Of a DNA stretch of 64,000 nucleotides, positions 21,242-30,838 are shown in pieces; position 1 is the stretch's first letter; every line of letters starts with the position of its first letter. Source of the stretch: Sphingomonas phyllosphaerae (lineage in GTDB: Bacteria; Pseudomonadota; Alphaproteobacteria; Sphingomonadales; Sphingomonadaceae); NCBI RefSeq assembly GCF_029623345.1, contig NZ_JAPYKH010000003.1:186001-250000 (forward strand). Direction: 5' to 3'. The notes under the pieces are model-generated. The model was not told the DNA's origin and did no database searches. It worked only from the letters and a program-made list of their open reading frames with translations. A program made the position numbers and the translations under genes.

Positions 21242-21808
21242 ATGTCGGCACGGCCGATCACCGCCTGGGACCGGATCGCGGCGTGGAGCCGCCGCAACCT
21301 GCCGACGCGCGAGTCGATGGAGCGCAGCCGGCTGCTCCGCCCCGTCGCGCACCGCGTGCTCGCGCCCGAGCTGTGGCGCTTCACGCGCCGCTCGGTGCCG
21401 CGCGGGGTGGCGCTGGGCATGGTCGCGGGGATCCTCTTCCCGGTGGCGCAGATCGCGATCGCCGCGCTGATCGCGCTGCCGTTCCGCGCCAACGTCCCCG
21501 TCGCGGCGCTGGTGACCTTCATCACCAATCCCTTCACCACGCCTTTCATCCTGTTCGTGGCCTATCAGATCGGCGCCTGGTTGCTGCGCTCCAACGCACC
21601 CGCGGCGGCCCAACCGGTGGCGGATGCGGCGACGGGCTGGCTGCAGTGGCTGTGGGACGCGGGGCCGCCGCTGGTGCTCGGATTGCTGGTGCTGACCGCG
21701 GTCGCCGCGGCGCTCGGCTACGCGTTGGCAGCGCTCGGCTGGCGGCTGTGGATCGCGCGCAAGTGGCGGCATCGCCACGAGCATCGCCGCAATGGTGGCT
21801 GCCACTAA
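21242..21808 (+). CDS. DUF2062 membrane protein
   Basis: A 188-residue protein of the DUF2062 family, function unknown. A soluble N-terminal stretch (residues 1-55, basic) is followed by RSVPRGVALGMVAGILFPV and the family motif VTFITNPFTTPFILF. There are two to three predicted membrane spans (about residues 60-85, 95-118 and 140-165). The C-terminus is His/Arg-rich (KWRHRHEHRRNGGCH). It starts directly after smpB's stop, so it is probably translated from the same mRNA. Confidence 0.85.
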   Translation: MSARPITAWDRIAAWSRRNLPTRESMERSRLLRPVAHRVLAPELWRFTRRSVPRGVALGMVAGILFPVAQIAIAALIALPFRANVPVAALVTFITNPFTTPFILFVAYQIGAWLLRSNAPAAAQPVADAATGWLQWLWDAGPPLVLGLLVLTAVAAALGYALAALGWRLWIARKWRHRHEHRRNGGCH

Positions 21809-22123
21809 GTCCCCCGCGACGCTGGCGCCTTGTGCCCCGCATGGTTAAGAGAGCGCAGCCCAGCTGTGACAGACGAGAGGGTGCCACGTACATGCGTTTG
21901 ACCGCTGCGGCCGCGACGTCGCTGCTCGCTTCCCGTCCCGTGATGCAATTCGCGCGGGATCGACGGGTTGCGGCGGCTGCCTTCCCGTCCGCGTGCGTCC
22001 ACCGAGCAGCGCGATCGCTCGTGCGCGACGTGTCGCCTCGGCGTCAGGCATTCGGCGCGACGCCGGGCGAGACGCCGTACCTCGTCCCGAACCAGCGCGT
22101 GACGATGTGGTGAGCGCGGGACG
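21809..22123 (+). other. Intergenic region upstream of cckA
   Basis: These 315 bases most likely hold the cckA promoter. One open frame, 21891-22113 (73 codons, MRLTAAAATSLLASRPVMQF onward), has a GAGAGGG ten bases upstream and ends ten bases before cckA, but its composition is arginine-rich and it lacks a recognisable motif, so I do not call it a gene. A single TTAA occurs near 21845, not the paired spacing of a CtrA site. Confidence 0.4.
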
Positions 22124-24538
22124 ATGATCCCGCTCGCCTCGCTCGACTCGCGCGGTTGGTGGCGCGGCCAGCGCGGCGCGCTCGGCATAGCGCTGCTCGC
22201 CGGCGCGCTTGCGGCGGCGCTGGTGCTGTGGCTGATCGGCGACATGGCAGTGGCATGCGGGTTCCTCGCTGCCGCGCTGGTGCTCGCCGGCGTCGCGGTC
22301 ACCGTCATGCGGCTGCGCACGCCCGAGACGGTCGGGCCGGCGGTCGAGCATGACTGGGAGCTCGTCCGCTCGCTCGCCGAGTCGAGCGACGACGCGGTTG
22401 CGATCACCGATCGCGGCGGAAAACTGGTCTGCGCCAACGATCGCTACGAGCAGCTCTTCGGCGGCTTCCCGACGCCGCCTGCTCTGCCTTTGGTCGGCGA
22501 CGGTGCCGGGCAGCTGGCGGTGTGCGGTCGCGCGGCGTGGCGCGATGGCACCGCGCGCGCCTCGCTGCGCGGGGCGGCGGGCGCGATCGACGCGGTGATC
22601 GCACGCACCGGGCAGCAGCAGGACTTCCTGATCTGGCGCTTCCTCGGCGCGGCGGCGCCCACCGGGCAGGTGGCGCGGCTGCTCGAATCGATCGACGGCG
22701 GGCTCGGCCAGCAGCTCGGCGCGGCGGGGGTGATGGCGGCGCTGATCACCGCCAACGGCCATGTCCTCTCCGCCAACGCGGTGCTGCGCACGCGCGCCAC
22801 GGGCACGCCCGACGGCACGATCGTGGACGAGGACCTCGCGCGCTTCCTCAGCGAGGATCCCGGCGGCACCGTGCGCTTCCTCGCCGAGGGGGCGAGCGCG
22901 ACGCCGCTGCGGCTGCTCCAGATACCGCTCGGTGACGATCCGGAAGCGCCGATCCTGGTGGCGATGGTCGACGTCGACAGCGGCATCGCCGGCGGCGGCG
23001 CGGCGGAGGACCTCGAGGGACTGCTGATGCTGATGCCGTTCGGCGTCGCGCTGGTCGATCGCGAGGGGCGCTTCACCCAGATGAACCGCGCCTTCGCGCG
23101 TGCCGCCAGCGTCGAGCCCGGCGCGACCCCGACCTATCCCGGCGACCTCGTCGTGCGCGAGGACAAGGCCGCGGTGGCGGACGCGATCCGGCGTGCCAGC
23201 GGGGGCGGCCGCCCGATGGATCTGGCGGTACGGCTCAAGGACCATCCCGACGAGCCGGTCGCACTTTCGATCGCGGCCGCGCGCGGGCTGGGCGACGCCG
23301 CGGTGCTGCTCAGCCTCAAGGACAATAATGAGGAGAACCGGCTCAAGCGCGAGGTGGCGCAGGCCACCAAGATGCAGGCGGTGGGGCAGCTCGCCGGCGG
23401 CGTCGCGCACGATTTCAACAATATCCTTACCGCGATCATCGGCCACTGCGACCTGATGCTGATGCGTCACTCGCCCGGCGACAGCGACTATGACGACATC
23501 CAGCAGATCCGTGCCAACTCGAATCGCGCCGCCAGCCTGACGCGCCAGCTGCTCGCGTTCTCGCGCCAGCAGACGTTGCGCCCGCAGGTGCTACAGCTTC
23601 CCGACGTCGTCTCGGAAGTGTCCAACCTGCTGCGCCGGCTGATGGGCGAGACGGTGACGCTGGAGGTCAAGCACGGCCGCGACCTCGGGCCGGTGCGCGC
23701 CGACCCGGGCCAGCTCGAGCAGGTCGTCGTCAACCTCGCGGTCAATGCGCGCGACGCGATGCTGAGCAAGGGCAGCGGCGGCAAGCTGACGATCCAGACG
23801 CGATCTGTGCCGATCGCCGAGATCCGCCGTCGCAACAGCGACATCATGCCGATCGGCGATTATACCGCGCTCGAGGTGTCCGACACCGGCACGGGCATCC
23901 CGCCCGAGGTGCTGCCCAAGATCTTCGAGCCCTTCTTCACCACCAAGGATGTCGGCAAGGGTACCGGGCTCGGTCTGTCGACCGTCTACGGCATCGTCAA
24001 ACAATCGGGCGGGTTCATCTTCGCCGATTCGAAGCCGGGGCAGGGCGCCACCTTCACCATGTACCTGCCGGTCTATGCCGCCGCCGGGGCGGAGGCGGGG
24101 GCGGCACCTGCCGCGAGCAGGCCGGCGCCGCGCCAGCGCACCGGCGACCTGTGGGGCAGCGGCACGATCCTGCTGGTCGAAGACGAGGACATGGTCCGCG
24201 CGGTGGCGGAGCGAGCGCTCGCGCGCCAGGGCTATACCGTGCTCGCCGCCGAGAATGGCGAGGCGGCGTTGGAGCTGATGCAGGGAGTCGACCGGCCGAC
24301 GCTGGTGATCTCCGACGTGATGATGCCGGTGATGGACGGGCCGACGCTGGCGCGCCAGCTGCGCCAGACGCACCCGAACATTCCGATCCTCTTCATGTCG
24401 GGCTATGCCGAGGAGCAGCTGCGCCGCTCTATCGACCTCGACAACGTCGCCTTCCTGCCGAAGCCCTTCTCGGTCCAGCAGCTCGCCGAGGCGACGCGCG
24501 ACGCGCTGGTGGCGCAGGAGGCCCGTGGCGGATCATAA
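22124..24538 (+). CDS. cckA: Hybrid sensor histidine kinase CckA
   Basis: Cell-cycle hybrid kinase that, through ChpT, phosphorylates CtrA and CpdR in alphaproteobacteria. The 804-residue protein has two N-terminal membrane spans (about residues 20-65). PAS-like regions follow (about 80-400). The HisKA domain has the phosphorylated histidine in GGVAHDFNNILTAIIGH near residue 429. The HATPase domain is complete (VNLAVNARDAM, DTGTGIPPEVLP, GTGLGLSTVYGIVKQSGG), and a C-terminal receiver has Asp near 732 in VISDVMMPVMDG. Architecture and the HDFNN H-box are characteristic of CckA. Family call strong; regulation in this organism is inferred. Confidence 0.93.
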   Translation: MIPLASLDSRGWWRGQRGALGIALLAGALAAALVLWLIGDMAVACGFLAAALVLAGVAVTVMRLRTPETVGPAVEHDWELVRSLAESSDDAVAITDRGGKLVCANDRYEQLFGGFPTPPALPLVGDGAGQLAVCGRAAWRDGTARASLRGAAGAIDAVIARTGQQQDFLIWRFLGAAAPTGQVARLLESIDGGLGQQLGAAGVMAALITANGHVLSANAVLRTRATGTPDGTIVDEDLARFLSEDPGGTVRFLAEGASATPLRLLQIPLGDDPEAPILVAMVDVDSGIAGGGAAEDLEGLLMLMPFGVALVDREGRFTQMNRAFARAASVEPGATPTYPGDLVVREDKAAVADAIRRASGGGRPMDLAVRLKDHPDEPVALSIAAARGLGDAAVLLSLKDNNEENRLKREVAQATKMQAVGQLAGGVAHDFNNILTAIIGHCDLMLMRHSPGDSDYDDIQQIRANSNRAASLTRQLLAFSRQQTLRPQVLQLPDVVSEVSNLLRRLMGETVTLEVKHGRDLGPVRADPGQLEQVVVNLAVNARDAMLSKGSGGKLTIQTRSVPIAEIRRRNSDIMPIGDYTALEVSDTGTGIPPEVLPKIFEPFFTTKDVGKGTGLGLSTVYGIVKQSGGFIFADSKPGQGATFTMYLPVYAAAGAEAGAAPAASRPAPRQRTGDLWGSGTILLVEDEDMVRAVAERALARQGYTVLAAENGEAALELMQGVDRPTLVISDVMMPVMDGPTLARQLRQTHPNIPILFMSGYAEEQLRRSIDLDNVAFLPKPFSVQQLAEATRDALVAQEARGGS

Positions 24539-24577
24539 CGGGTCCAACCATCTGTTGCGCCCACGCGGGAGCACGCT

Positions 24578-24937
24578 ATGGCACGCGGCATGACGATGCG
24601 CGTGCTTTTGGTCGAAGACGAACCCCTGATCGCGATGATGCTCGAGGATTTCCTCGACGCGCTCGATAAAAGCCATGCCGGCACCGCCGACAGCGTGGAA
24701 GCCGCGCTGCCGATGGTGGAGGCGGGCGGCTTCGACGCCGCGATCCTCGACGTCAACCTGCGCGGCGGCGAGAAGAGCTTCGCCATCGCCGACGCGTTGG
24801 CGGCACGCGACATCCCGTTCGTCTTCGCCACGGGCGGCGGCGGCGACGAGATCGCGCTCGAGCATCGCGCGCGTCCGCGCCTCGCCAAGCCCTTCACGAT
24901 GGACAATGTCGAGAAGGCGCTCGCCGATCTGGGGTGA
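24578..24937 (+). CDS. Single-domain response regulator
   Basis: A 119-residue receiver domain with no output domain. The acidic pocket is EDE near residues 12-14, the phosphoacceptor Asp in AAILDVNLRGGE, the switch Thr in FVFATGGGG and the Lys in RLAKPFTM, so it should be phosphorylatable. GGGAG about seven bases upstream supports the ATG at 24578; in-frame ATGs at 24590 and 24596 are alternatives. It follows cckA by 39 bases, which makes a role as a phosphate sink or partner of a local kinase possible but unproven. It is not clearly CpdR. Confidence 0.82.
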   Translation: MARGMTMRVLLVEDEPLIAMMLEDFLDALDKSHAGTADSVEAALPMVEAGGFDAAILDVNLRGGEKSFAIADALAARDIPFVFATGGGGDEIALEHRARPRLAKPFTMDNVEKALADLG

Positions 24938-25071
24938 GGGCGGAGGGGCTTGGCAGCGTGCGGCGAAGGTCAGGGCGTCTGGGTCCCGGTGCCCTCCAGT
25001 TGCCTCGCGCCCTCTGCCGCTGAGGCCGCTCGCGGCGGAGCGTTGTTTCGTCGTCCCGTTCCACTCTCGTC

Positions 25072-25091
25072 ATCCCCGCGGTGGCGGGGAT
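25072..25091. repeat. Short palindrome, REP-like
   Basis: Perfect 8-bp inverted repeat ATCCCCGC-ggtg-GCGGGGAT between the response regulator and ilvD. It matches the common alphaproteobacterial intergenic REP style (CGTCATCCCCGC...GCGGGGAT). It may act as a terminator-like hairpin but lacks a T-run. Confidence 0.65.
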
Positions 25092-25184
25092 CACAGCGCT
25101 GACGAACCGTCAGCCGCTTGAGCCATCTCTCTGCCACAACATACTTGCGCGAGCGCTACCTCCCGCGACATAGGCGTGCGCAAT

Positions 25185-26906
25185 ATGACCCAGACCTTTG
25201 ACAAATCCCGTCTGCCGAGCCGCCACGTGTCGGTCGGACCCGAGCGCGCGCCGCATCGCAGTTATTATTACGCGATGGGACTTAGCGAGGAGGAGATCGC
25301 GCGCCCGTTCGTCGCGCTCGCCTCGGCCGGTAACGATAGCGCGCCGTGCAACACCACGCTCGACGCCCAGGCCGATGCCGCCCGCCGCGGGGTCGAGCAG
25401 GGCGGCGGGATGCCGCGGCGCTTCAACACGATCACCGTCACCGACGGGATCGCGATGGGGCATCAAGGCATGAAGGCCTCGCTGGTCAGCCGCGAGGTGA
25501 TCGCCGACTCGGTCGAGCTCAGCGTGCGCGGCCATTGCTATGACGCGCTCGTCGGCTTCGCCGGCTGCGACAAGTCGCTGCCGGGCATGATGATGGCGAT
25601 GCTCCGGCTCAACATCCCGTCGATCTTCGTCTATGGCGGCTCGATCCTGCCCGGCCGCTTCCACGACCGCGACGTCACCGTCGTGGACGTGTTCGAGGTG
25701 GTCGGGAAATATGCCGCGGGCGCCTGCCCGTTGTCCGAGGTGCACGAGCTCGAGAAGGTCGCCTGTCCGGGCCACGGCGCGTGCGGCGGCCAGTTCACCG
25801 CCAACACCATGGCCTGTGTCGGCGAGGCGATCGGCCTCAGTCTGCCCAACAGCAACATGGTGCCCGCACCTTATACGACGCGCGAGCAGATCGCCGTCGC
25901 GGCGGGCGCGCAGGTGATGGAGCTGGTGGGCCGCCAATTGCGCCCGCGTGACATCTGCACGCGCGCGGCCTTCATCAATGCCGCGCGCGTGGTGGCGGCC
26001 ACCGGCGGCTCGACCAACGCCGCGCTCCATCTCCCCGCCATGGCCAACGAGGCGGGCATCGACTTCGACCTGTTCGACGTTGCGGAGGCTTTTAAAACAA
26101 CACCTTACATCGCCGACCTCAAGCCCGGTGGTAAGTACGTCGCCAAGGATATGTACGAGGCCGGCGGCGTCTACATGCTGATGAAGACGATGCTCTCGGG
26201 CGGGCTGCTCGACGGCGACTGCCTGACGGTCACCGGGCGTACGCTCGGCGAGAACATCGACCAGGTGACGTGGAACCCCGATCAGAAGGTGATCTACGAC
26301 GTCGCCACGCCGATCACCCCGACCGGCGGCGTGGTCGGGCTGCGCGGCTCGCTCGCGCCCGACGGCGCGATCGTCAAGGTGGCGGGCATGCACCGGCTCC
26401 AGTTCGAGGGGCCGGCGCGCTGCTTCGACTGCGAGGAGGACGCCTTTGCCGCAGTGGAGGCACGCCAGATCGCCGAGGGCGAGGTGATCGTGATCCGCTA
26501 CGAGGGGCCCAAGGGCGGTCCGGGCATGCGCGAGATGCTGTCGACCACCGCGGCACTTTACGGCCTCGGCATGGGCGAGAAGGTGGCGCTGATCACCGAT
26601 GGCCGTTTCTCGGGCGGCACGCGCGGCTTCTGCATCGGCCATGTCGGCCCCGAGGCGGCCGACGGTGGTCCGATCGCGCTGGTCGAGGACGGCGATCCGA
26701 TCCGCATCGACGCCGAAGCGGGGACGATCGACCTGCTGGTCGACGAAATGGTGGTGGCCGAGCGCCGTGCACGCTGGCAGGCGCGTGAGAACGCTTATGG
26801 CGCCGGCGCGCTGTGGCGCTACGCGCAGAGCGTCGGGCCGGCCTATCAGGGCGCGGTGACGCACCCCGGCGCGAAGGCGGAGCGCCACATGTTCGCGGAT
26901 ATCTGA
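25185..26906 (+). CDS. ilvD: Dihydroxy-acid dehydratase
   Basis: Fe-S dehydratase of branched-chain amino acid and pantothenate synthesis; converts 2,3-dihydroxy-isovalerate to 2-oxoisovalerate. The 573-residue protein has the IlvD/Edd cysteines: [24 protein letters not shown] and [16 protein letters not shown]. The C-terminal [19 protein letters not shown] motif is present. ATG 25185 ([12 protein letters not shown]) is preferred; GTG 25176 would add three residues. It stands alone, flanked by palindromic repeats on both sides. Confidence 0.96.
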   Translation: MTQTFDKSRLPSRHVSVGPERAPHRSYYYAMGLSEEEIARPFVALASAGNDSAPCNTTLDAQADAARRGVEQGGGMPRRFNTITVTDGIAMGHQGMKASLVSREVIADSVELSVRGHCYDALVGFAGCDKSLPGMMMAMLRLNIPSIFVYGGSILPGRFHDRDVTVVDVFEVVGKYAAGACPLSEVHELEKVACPGHGACGGQFTANTMACVGEAIGLSLPNSNMVPAPYTTREQIAVAAGAQVMELVGRQLRPRDICTRAAFINAARVVAATGGSTNAALHLPAMANEAGIDFDLFDVAEAFKTTPYIADLKPGGKYVAKDMYEAGGVYMLMKTMLSGGLLDGDCLTVTGRTLGENIDQVTWNPDQKVIYDVATPITPTGGVVGLRGSLAPDGAIVKVAGMHRLQFEGPARCFDCEEDAFAAVEARQIAEGEVIVIRYEGPKGGPGMREMLSTTAALYGLGMGEKVALITDGRFSGGTRGFCIGHVGPEAADGGPIALVEDGDPIRIDAEAGTIDLLVDEMVVAERRARWQARENAYGAGALWRYAQSVGPAYQGAVTHPGAKAERHMFADI

Positions 26907-27304
26907 GCGGGGGTGCCCTGCGTCGCCACGGCCAGTGTCGCGGCACCGAGGACCGAGGGGGCGGAGGTGCCGTCACCCAGCTGAGGAAGCGGATCGGGCC
27001 ACTTTCCCCCGTCGTCCCGGACTTGATCCGGGATCCAGGCTCCGCCGGAGCACCGGCTTCCGAGTACGCGGCCGCATGAATCCCGCACCCGGTCCGGGAC
27101 GACGGAAAGTGTCAAAGGCGCGGCGTGCCTCGCGCGACCGGACGACGACGTCGACGTTTGATCGCAGCCAGTCGCGGCGACGCCCGCCAAGCGTTCGCAT
27201 CGCCCGCATCTTCGATCCGCAGCATCAACCCGCATTGACAGGCGCGCCGCCATGCGGCTCAGACGTGCCGCTCGCGCCCGCGCCGATCGCGCCCGCGCCG
27301 TGAG
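26907..27304. other. Intergenic region ilvD-nnr
   Basis: 398 bases without a gene. The middle (27001-27110) is a long imperfect palindrome listed separately. The remainder has no convincing promoter or open frame of note. Confidence 0.5.
27001..27110. repeat. Long intergenic inverted repeat
   Basis: About 110 bases whose ends pair: CCGTCGTCCCGGAC (27009-27022) with GTCCGGGACGACGG (27092-27105), extending outward through ACTTTCC/GGAAAGT with a 2-base bulge. A second small palindrome GATCCGGGATC lies just inside the left arm. Looks like a mobile REP/MITE-like element of the type scattered in sphingomonad intergenic regions. Confidence 0.7.
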
Positions 27305-28723
27305 ATGAGGGACCTGACGCCAATGACGCCGCTTGACGGCACGATCGTGCTCGACGCCGCGGCGATGCGGGCCGCCGAGCATGCGGCGATCGCCGCCGGG
27401 AACAGCGTCGAGTCGCTGATGCAGCGCGCCGGCCGCGCGGTCGGGGATGCGGTCCACCGGCTCGCGGGTGCGCACGCGGTGCTGGTGGTGTGCGGCCCCG
27501 GCAACAATGGCGGTGACGGTTACCTCGCCGCGGCGCGATTGCGCGCGCTCGGTCGCACCGTCCGCGTCGCCGCTGCGGCCGAGCCGCGCGGTACCGCCGC
27601 CATCGCCGCACGCGAGGCGTGGGGCGGGGCGGTCGAGCCGCTTGGCACGGCCAAGCCAGCTCCCGTGTTGGTCGACTCGCTGTACGGCACCGGGCTCAGC
27701 CGCGCGCTCGCGGCGGACGAGGCCGCCGCGCTGGTGCGGCTCGCCGCCGGTGCGACGCTGGCGATCGCGGTCGATCTGCCCAGCGGGGTGGCCAGTGACG
27801 ACGGCGCGGTGCTCGGCGAGGTCCCGCACCACCATGTCACGCTCGCGCTCGGCGCGGCCAAGCCGGCGCATCTGCTTCAGCCCGCCGCGGCGCGTTGCGG
27901 CGCGGTGCGCGTGCTGCCGCTCGGCATCACGCTGAACGGCGACACGCGCGCGCTCGCACCGCCCCGTCTCGCGGCTCCTCCGGTGGACAGCCACAAGTTC
28001 AGTCGCGGCATGGTCGCGCTGATCAAGGGCCGCATGGCGGGCGCGGGTGAGCTCGCCGCGCGCGCCGCGATGCACGCCGGCGCCGGGTACGTAGCGCTGC
28101 TCGGCGCGACCATCCCGCAGCCGCCGCACGCGCTGGTACGCCGCTCGCTCGACCGCGACGACCCGCTCGCCGACGCGCGTATCGGCGCGCTGGTGGTCGG
28201 CCCCGGGCTCGGCCGCGACGATCACGCGCGCGATCTGCTCGAGCGGGCATTGGCGAGCGACCGCGCGTTGCTGATCGACGGCGACGCGCTCCATCTCGTC
28301 ACGCCCGAGCGGCTGCGCGCGCGCGGCGGCACGATCGTGCTCACGCCGCACGCGGGCGAGTTCCACGCGCTGTTCGGCGCGGCCCACGGCTCCAAGCTCG
28401 CAGCCGCTCGCGCTGCGGCGGAGCGCATCGGCGCCGTCGTGGTCTACAAAGGCGCCGACACGGTGATCGCCGCGCCCGATGGCCGCGTTCTGCTCGCGGG
28501 CGAGGCGAGTAGCTGGCTCTCCACCGCGGGCAGCGGCGACGTCCTGGCGGGTGCGATCGCGGCGCGGCTGGCGGCGGGCGGGGACGCGCTTGACGCCGCC
28601 GCGGCGGGCGTGTGGCTCCATGCCGCCGCGGCGCGCCGGCTCGGCGCGGGCTTCATCGCCGACGATCTCGCCGCGGCGCTCGCCCCGGCGCTCACCGCGC
28701 TGATCCGGGAGACACCTGCGTGA
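27305..28723 (+). CDS. nnr: Bifunctional NAD(P)H-hydrate epimerase / ADP-dependent dehydratase
   Basis: Repairs hydrated NAD(P)H: the N-terminal YjeF_N domain epimerises and the C-terminal ribokinase-like domain dehydrates. In 472 residues both parts are visible. The N-domain (about 1-205) has VVCGPGNNGGDGYLAAA and DSLYGTGL. The C-domain (about 220-470) has GAGYVALLG, LTPHAGEF and the ATP-site STAGSGDVLAGAIAA. ATG 27305 or 27323 may be the start. The GTG of the next gene overlaps its stop. Confidence 0.93.
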   Translation: MRDLTPMTPLDGTIVLDAAAMRAAEHAAIAAGNSVESLMQRAGRAVGDAVHRLAGAHAVLVVCGPGNNGGDGYLAAARLRALGRTVRVAAAAEPRGTAAIAAREAWGGAVEPLGTAKPAPVLVDSLYGTGLSRALAADEAAALVRLAAGATLAIAVDLPSGVASDDGAVLGEVPHHHVTLALGAAKPAHLLQPAAARCGAVRVLPLGITLNGDTRALAPPRLAAPPVDSHKFSRGMVALIKGRMAGAGELAARAAMHAGAGYVALLGATIPQPPHALVRRSLDRDDPLADARIGALVVGPGLGRDDHARDLLERALASDRALLIDGDALHLVTPERLRARGGTIVLTPHAGEFHALFGAAHGSKLAAARAAAERIGAVVVYKGADTVIAAPDGRVLLAGEASSWLSTAGSGDVLAGAIAARLAAGGDALDAAAAGVWLHAAAARRLGAGFIADDLAAALAPALTALIRETPA

Positions 28724-29907
28724 GCCTGATCGTCAAGGTCGCCGGTCGCGGCGACGGCGTTACCGCCGACGGCCGCTACGCCGCCTTCGCCGCGCCGGGC
28801 GACACGCTTGCCGACGACGGCAGCGTCCTGCCCGGCCCGCACCACCAGGTGCCGCCGTGCCGCCATTTCCCGACCTGCGGAGGCTGCCAGCTCCAGCATC
28901 TCGACGATCCGAGCTGGGCGAGCTTCATCATCGAGAAGATCGAGTCGGCGCTGGCGGCGCAGGGGCTCGTCGCGCCGATCCGCGCGCCGCTGCTGTCGCC
29001 GCCGCTGACGCGACGTCGCGCGACGCTCCACTTCGAGCCGTCAGGACGGCTCGGCTTCAGCGCGGAGAAGAGCCACCAGCTCGTCGACCTGCACGAATGC
29101 CACGTGCTCGCGCCCGAGCTGTTCGCGCTGGTCAAGCCGCTCAAGCGGCTGCTCGCCTCGTTCAGGGCGAAGCGGCGTCTCGACGTGCATCTCGCCCTCG
29201 CCGACCAGGGGCCGGACGTGCTCGTCACCGGGGTCGCGCCCGAGGGTTTGCAGCACCACGACTCGATTACGGCCTTCGCCCAGGCGCACGGCGTCGCGCG
29301 CGTCGCCTTCGACGCCGGGGTCGGCGCGGAGACGCGATGGGAGCCGGAGCCCGCGACGGTGACGCTCGGCGGAGTCGCGGTGCCGCTGCCGCCCGGCGCC
29401 TTTCTCCAGGCGACGCGCGAGGGCGAGGCGGCGCTGGTCGCGGCGGCGCGCGAGGCGGTCGGTGCGCCGCGCACCGTGGCCGACCTGTTCGCGGGGCTCG
29501 GCACCTTCGCGCTGGCGCTGCCCGCGCGTGTCTATGCCGCCGAGGGCGGGCGCGACGCGCTGCTGGCGCTGAAGGCGGCGGCGGGGCGTGCCGGGCGGCC
29601 GGTCTTCGCCGAGCACCGCGACCTGTACCGGCGCCCGCTCACCGCGGCCGAGCTCGACCGGTTCGACGCGGTGGTGCTCGACCCGCCGCGCGCCGGCGCG
29701 CGCGAGCAGGCCGCGCAGCTGGCCGCGAGCAAGGTCCCGGTGGTCGCCTATATCTCGTGCAATCCCAGCAGCTTCGCGCGTGATGCTAAGGAGATGGTCG
29801 AGACCGGCTATCGGCTCGACTGGGTGCAGCCGGTGGGGCAATTCCGCTGGTCGACCCATGTCGAGCTCGCGGCGCGGCTGTCGCGGGAAGGGTCGGAGAC
29901 GGCCTGA
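28720..29907 (+). CDS. RlmD-like 23S rRNA (uracil-C5) methyltransferase
   Basis: A 395-residue SAM-dependent RNA methyltransferase of the TrmA/RlmC/RlmD family. An N-terminal Fe-S cluster motif is present (CRHFPTCGGCQLQH, giving three cysteines, with a fourth likely in DLHECHVL). SAM motif is VADLFAGLGTFAL; catalytic motifs are VVLDPPRAG and the nucleophilic Cys in YISCNPSSFARD. A short TRAM-like N-terminus is reduced. GTG 28720 overlaps nnr's stop. RlmD (U1939) is the likeliest specificity, but RlmC or TrmA cannot be excluded by eye. Confidence 0.85.
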   Translation: MSLIVKVAGRGDGVTADGRYAAFAAPGDTLADDGSVLPGPHHQVPPCRHFPTCGGCQLQHLDDPSWASFIIEKIESALAAQGLVAPIRAPLLSPPLTRRRATLHFEPSGRLGFSAEKSHQLVDLHECHVLAPELFALVKPLKRLLASFRAKRRLDVHLALADQGPDVLVTGVAPEGLQHHDSITAFAQAHGVARVAFDAGVGAETRWEPEPATVTLGGVAVPLPPGAFLQATREGEAALVAAAREAVGAPRTVADLFAGLGTFALALPARVYAAEGGRDALLALKAAAGRAGRPVFAEHRDLYRRPLTAAELDRFDAVVLDPPRAGAREQAAQLAASKVPVVAYISCNPSSFARDAKEMVETGYRLDWVQPVGQFRWSTHVELAARLSREGSETA

Positions 29908-29923
29908 TCGTGAAGCCCGTACT

Positions 29924-30024
29924 CTCGTCATCCGCGCCGCGGCGGGGATCCAGACGCGCGCACGTAGCGGCGTTTATCGCTGGCGCGCGCCTCTCTGGAT
30001 TCCTGCCTGCTTCGGGATGACGGC
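29924..30024. repeat. Long intergenic imperfect palindrome
   Basis: About 100 bases between convergent genes, with outer arms CGTCATCC (29926-29933) and GGATGACG (30015-30022), and inner arms GGATCCAGA and TCTGGATTCC, and GCGCGC runs at the centre. Same general design as the elements at 27.0 and 33.0 kb. Confidence 0.7.
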
Positions 30025-30094
30025 GGGAGGGCCTAAGTGGGCGGCGGGGAAGTAGCGTACGGCGACGGAAAGCCGGGAGCGTGGGCTCGACACC

Positions 30095-30838
30095 TCACGC
30101 CGGATAGCGCGCCTCGACGAAATACAGGCCGTCCGGTGGCGCGTTGAGCCCGAGCCGCGCTCGATCCGCTGCCCGCAGTGCGTCGCCCAGATCGTCCGCG
30201 GTCCACCGTCCGAGTCCGACCAGCGCGAGGCAGCCGACCATCGATCGCACCTGATGGTGGAGGAACGACCGCGCCGCCACTTCCACCTTGAGCCGGTCAC
30301 CGGCACGCGTCACCACGATCGAGTCGAGCGTCTTGACCGGGCTCGCCGACTGGCAGTGCGCCGAGCGGAAGGTGGTGAAATCATGCTGACCGACGAACCG
30401 CTGTGCCGCCGCGTGCATCGCCTCGGCGTCGAGCGGCTGCGTCACCTGCCAGGCGAGGCCGCGCTCCAGCGTCAGCGGCGCGCGGCGGTTGACGATCCGA
30501 TAGGTGTAGGCGCGGCCCAGGCAGGAGAAGCGCGCGTGCCAATCGTCCGCCACCGCTTCGCACGCGGTGATCGCCACCGGGGCGGGGCGAAGCCGCGCGT
30601 TGAGCGCCTCACCGAGGCGGAAGGCGGTAAGCGGCTTGGCGACGTCGAGATGCGCGCGCATCGCGCTGGCGTGGACCCCCGCGTCGGTGCGACCCGCGGC
30701 GTGGACCACCAGTGTCTCGCCGGTGACCGCATGCGCGGCTTCCTCGATCGCCTGCTGCACGCTCGGCCCATGTGCCTGGCGCTGCCAGCCCATGAACGGA
30801 CGCCCGTCGAACTCGACGGTGAGCGCGTACCGGGTCAC
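30095..30838 (-). CDS. truA: tRNA pseudouridine synthase A
   Basis: Makes pseudouridine at positions 38-40 of tRNA anticodon stem-loops. The 247-residue protein has the family's catalytic Asp52 in [11 protein letters not shown] and the second conserved block [13 protein letters not shown]. The N-terminal [20 protein letters not shown] is typical. It begins with GTG 30838 that overlaps fmt's stop (GTGA), so fmt and truA form an operon with translational coupling. Confidence 0.96.
   Translation of the reverse strand: MTRYALTVEFDGRPFMGWQRQAHGPSVQQAIEEAAHAVTGETLVVHAAGRTDAGVHASAMRAHLDVAKPLTAFRLGEALNARLRPAPVAITACEAVADDWHARFSCLGRAYTYRIVNRRAPLTLERGLAWQVTQPLDAEAMHAAAQRFVGQHDFTTFRSAHCQSASPVKTLDSIVVTRAGDRLKVEVAARSFLHHQVRSMVGCLALVGLGRWTADDLGDALRAADRARLGLNAPPDGLYFVEARYPA

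Noticed and set aside
21891..22113. 73-codon frame just upstream of cckA with a possible ribosome-binding site
   Set aside because: Arginine- and alanine-rich, no recognisable family, and it lies where the cckA promoter is expected. Left as intergenic.
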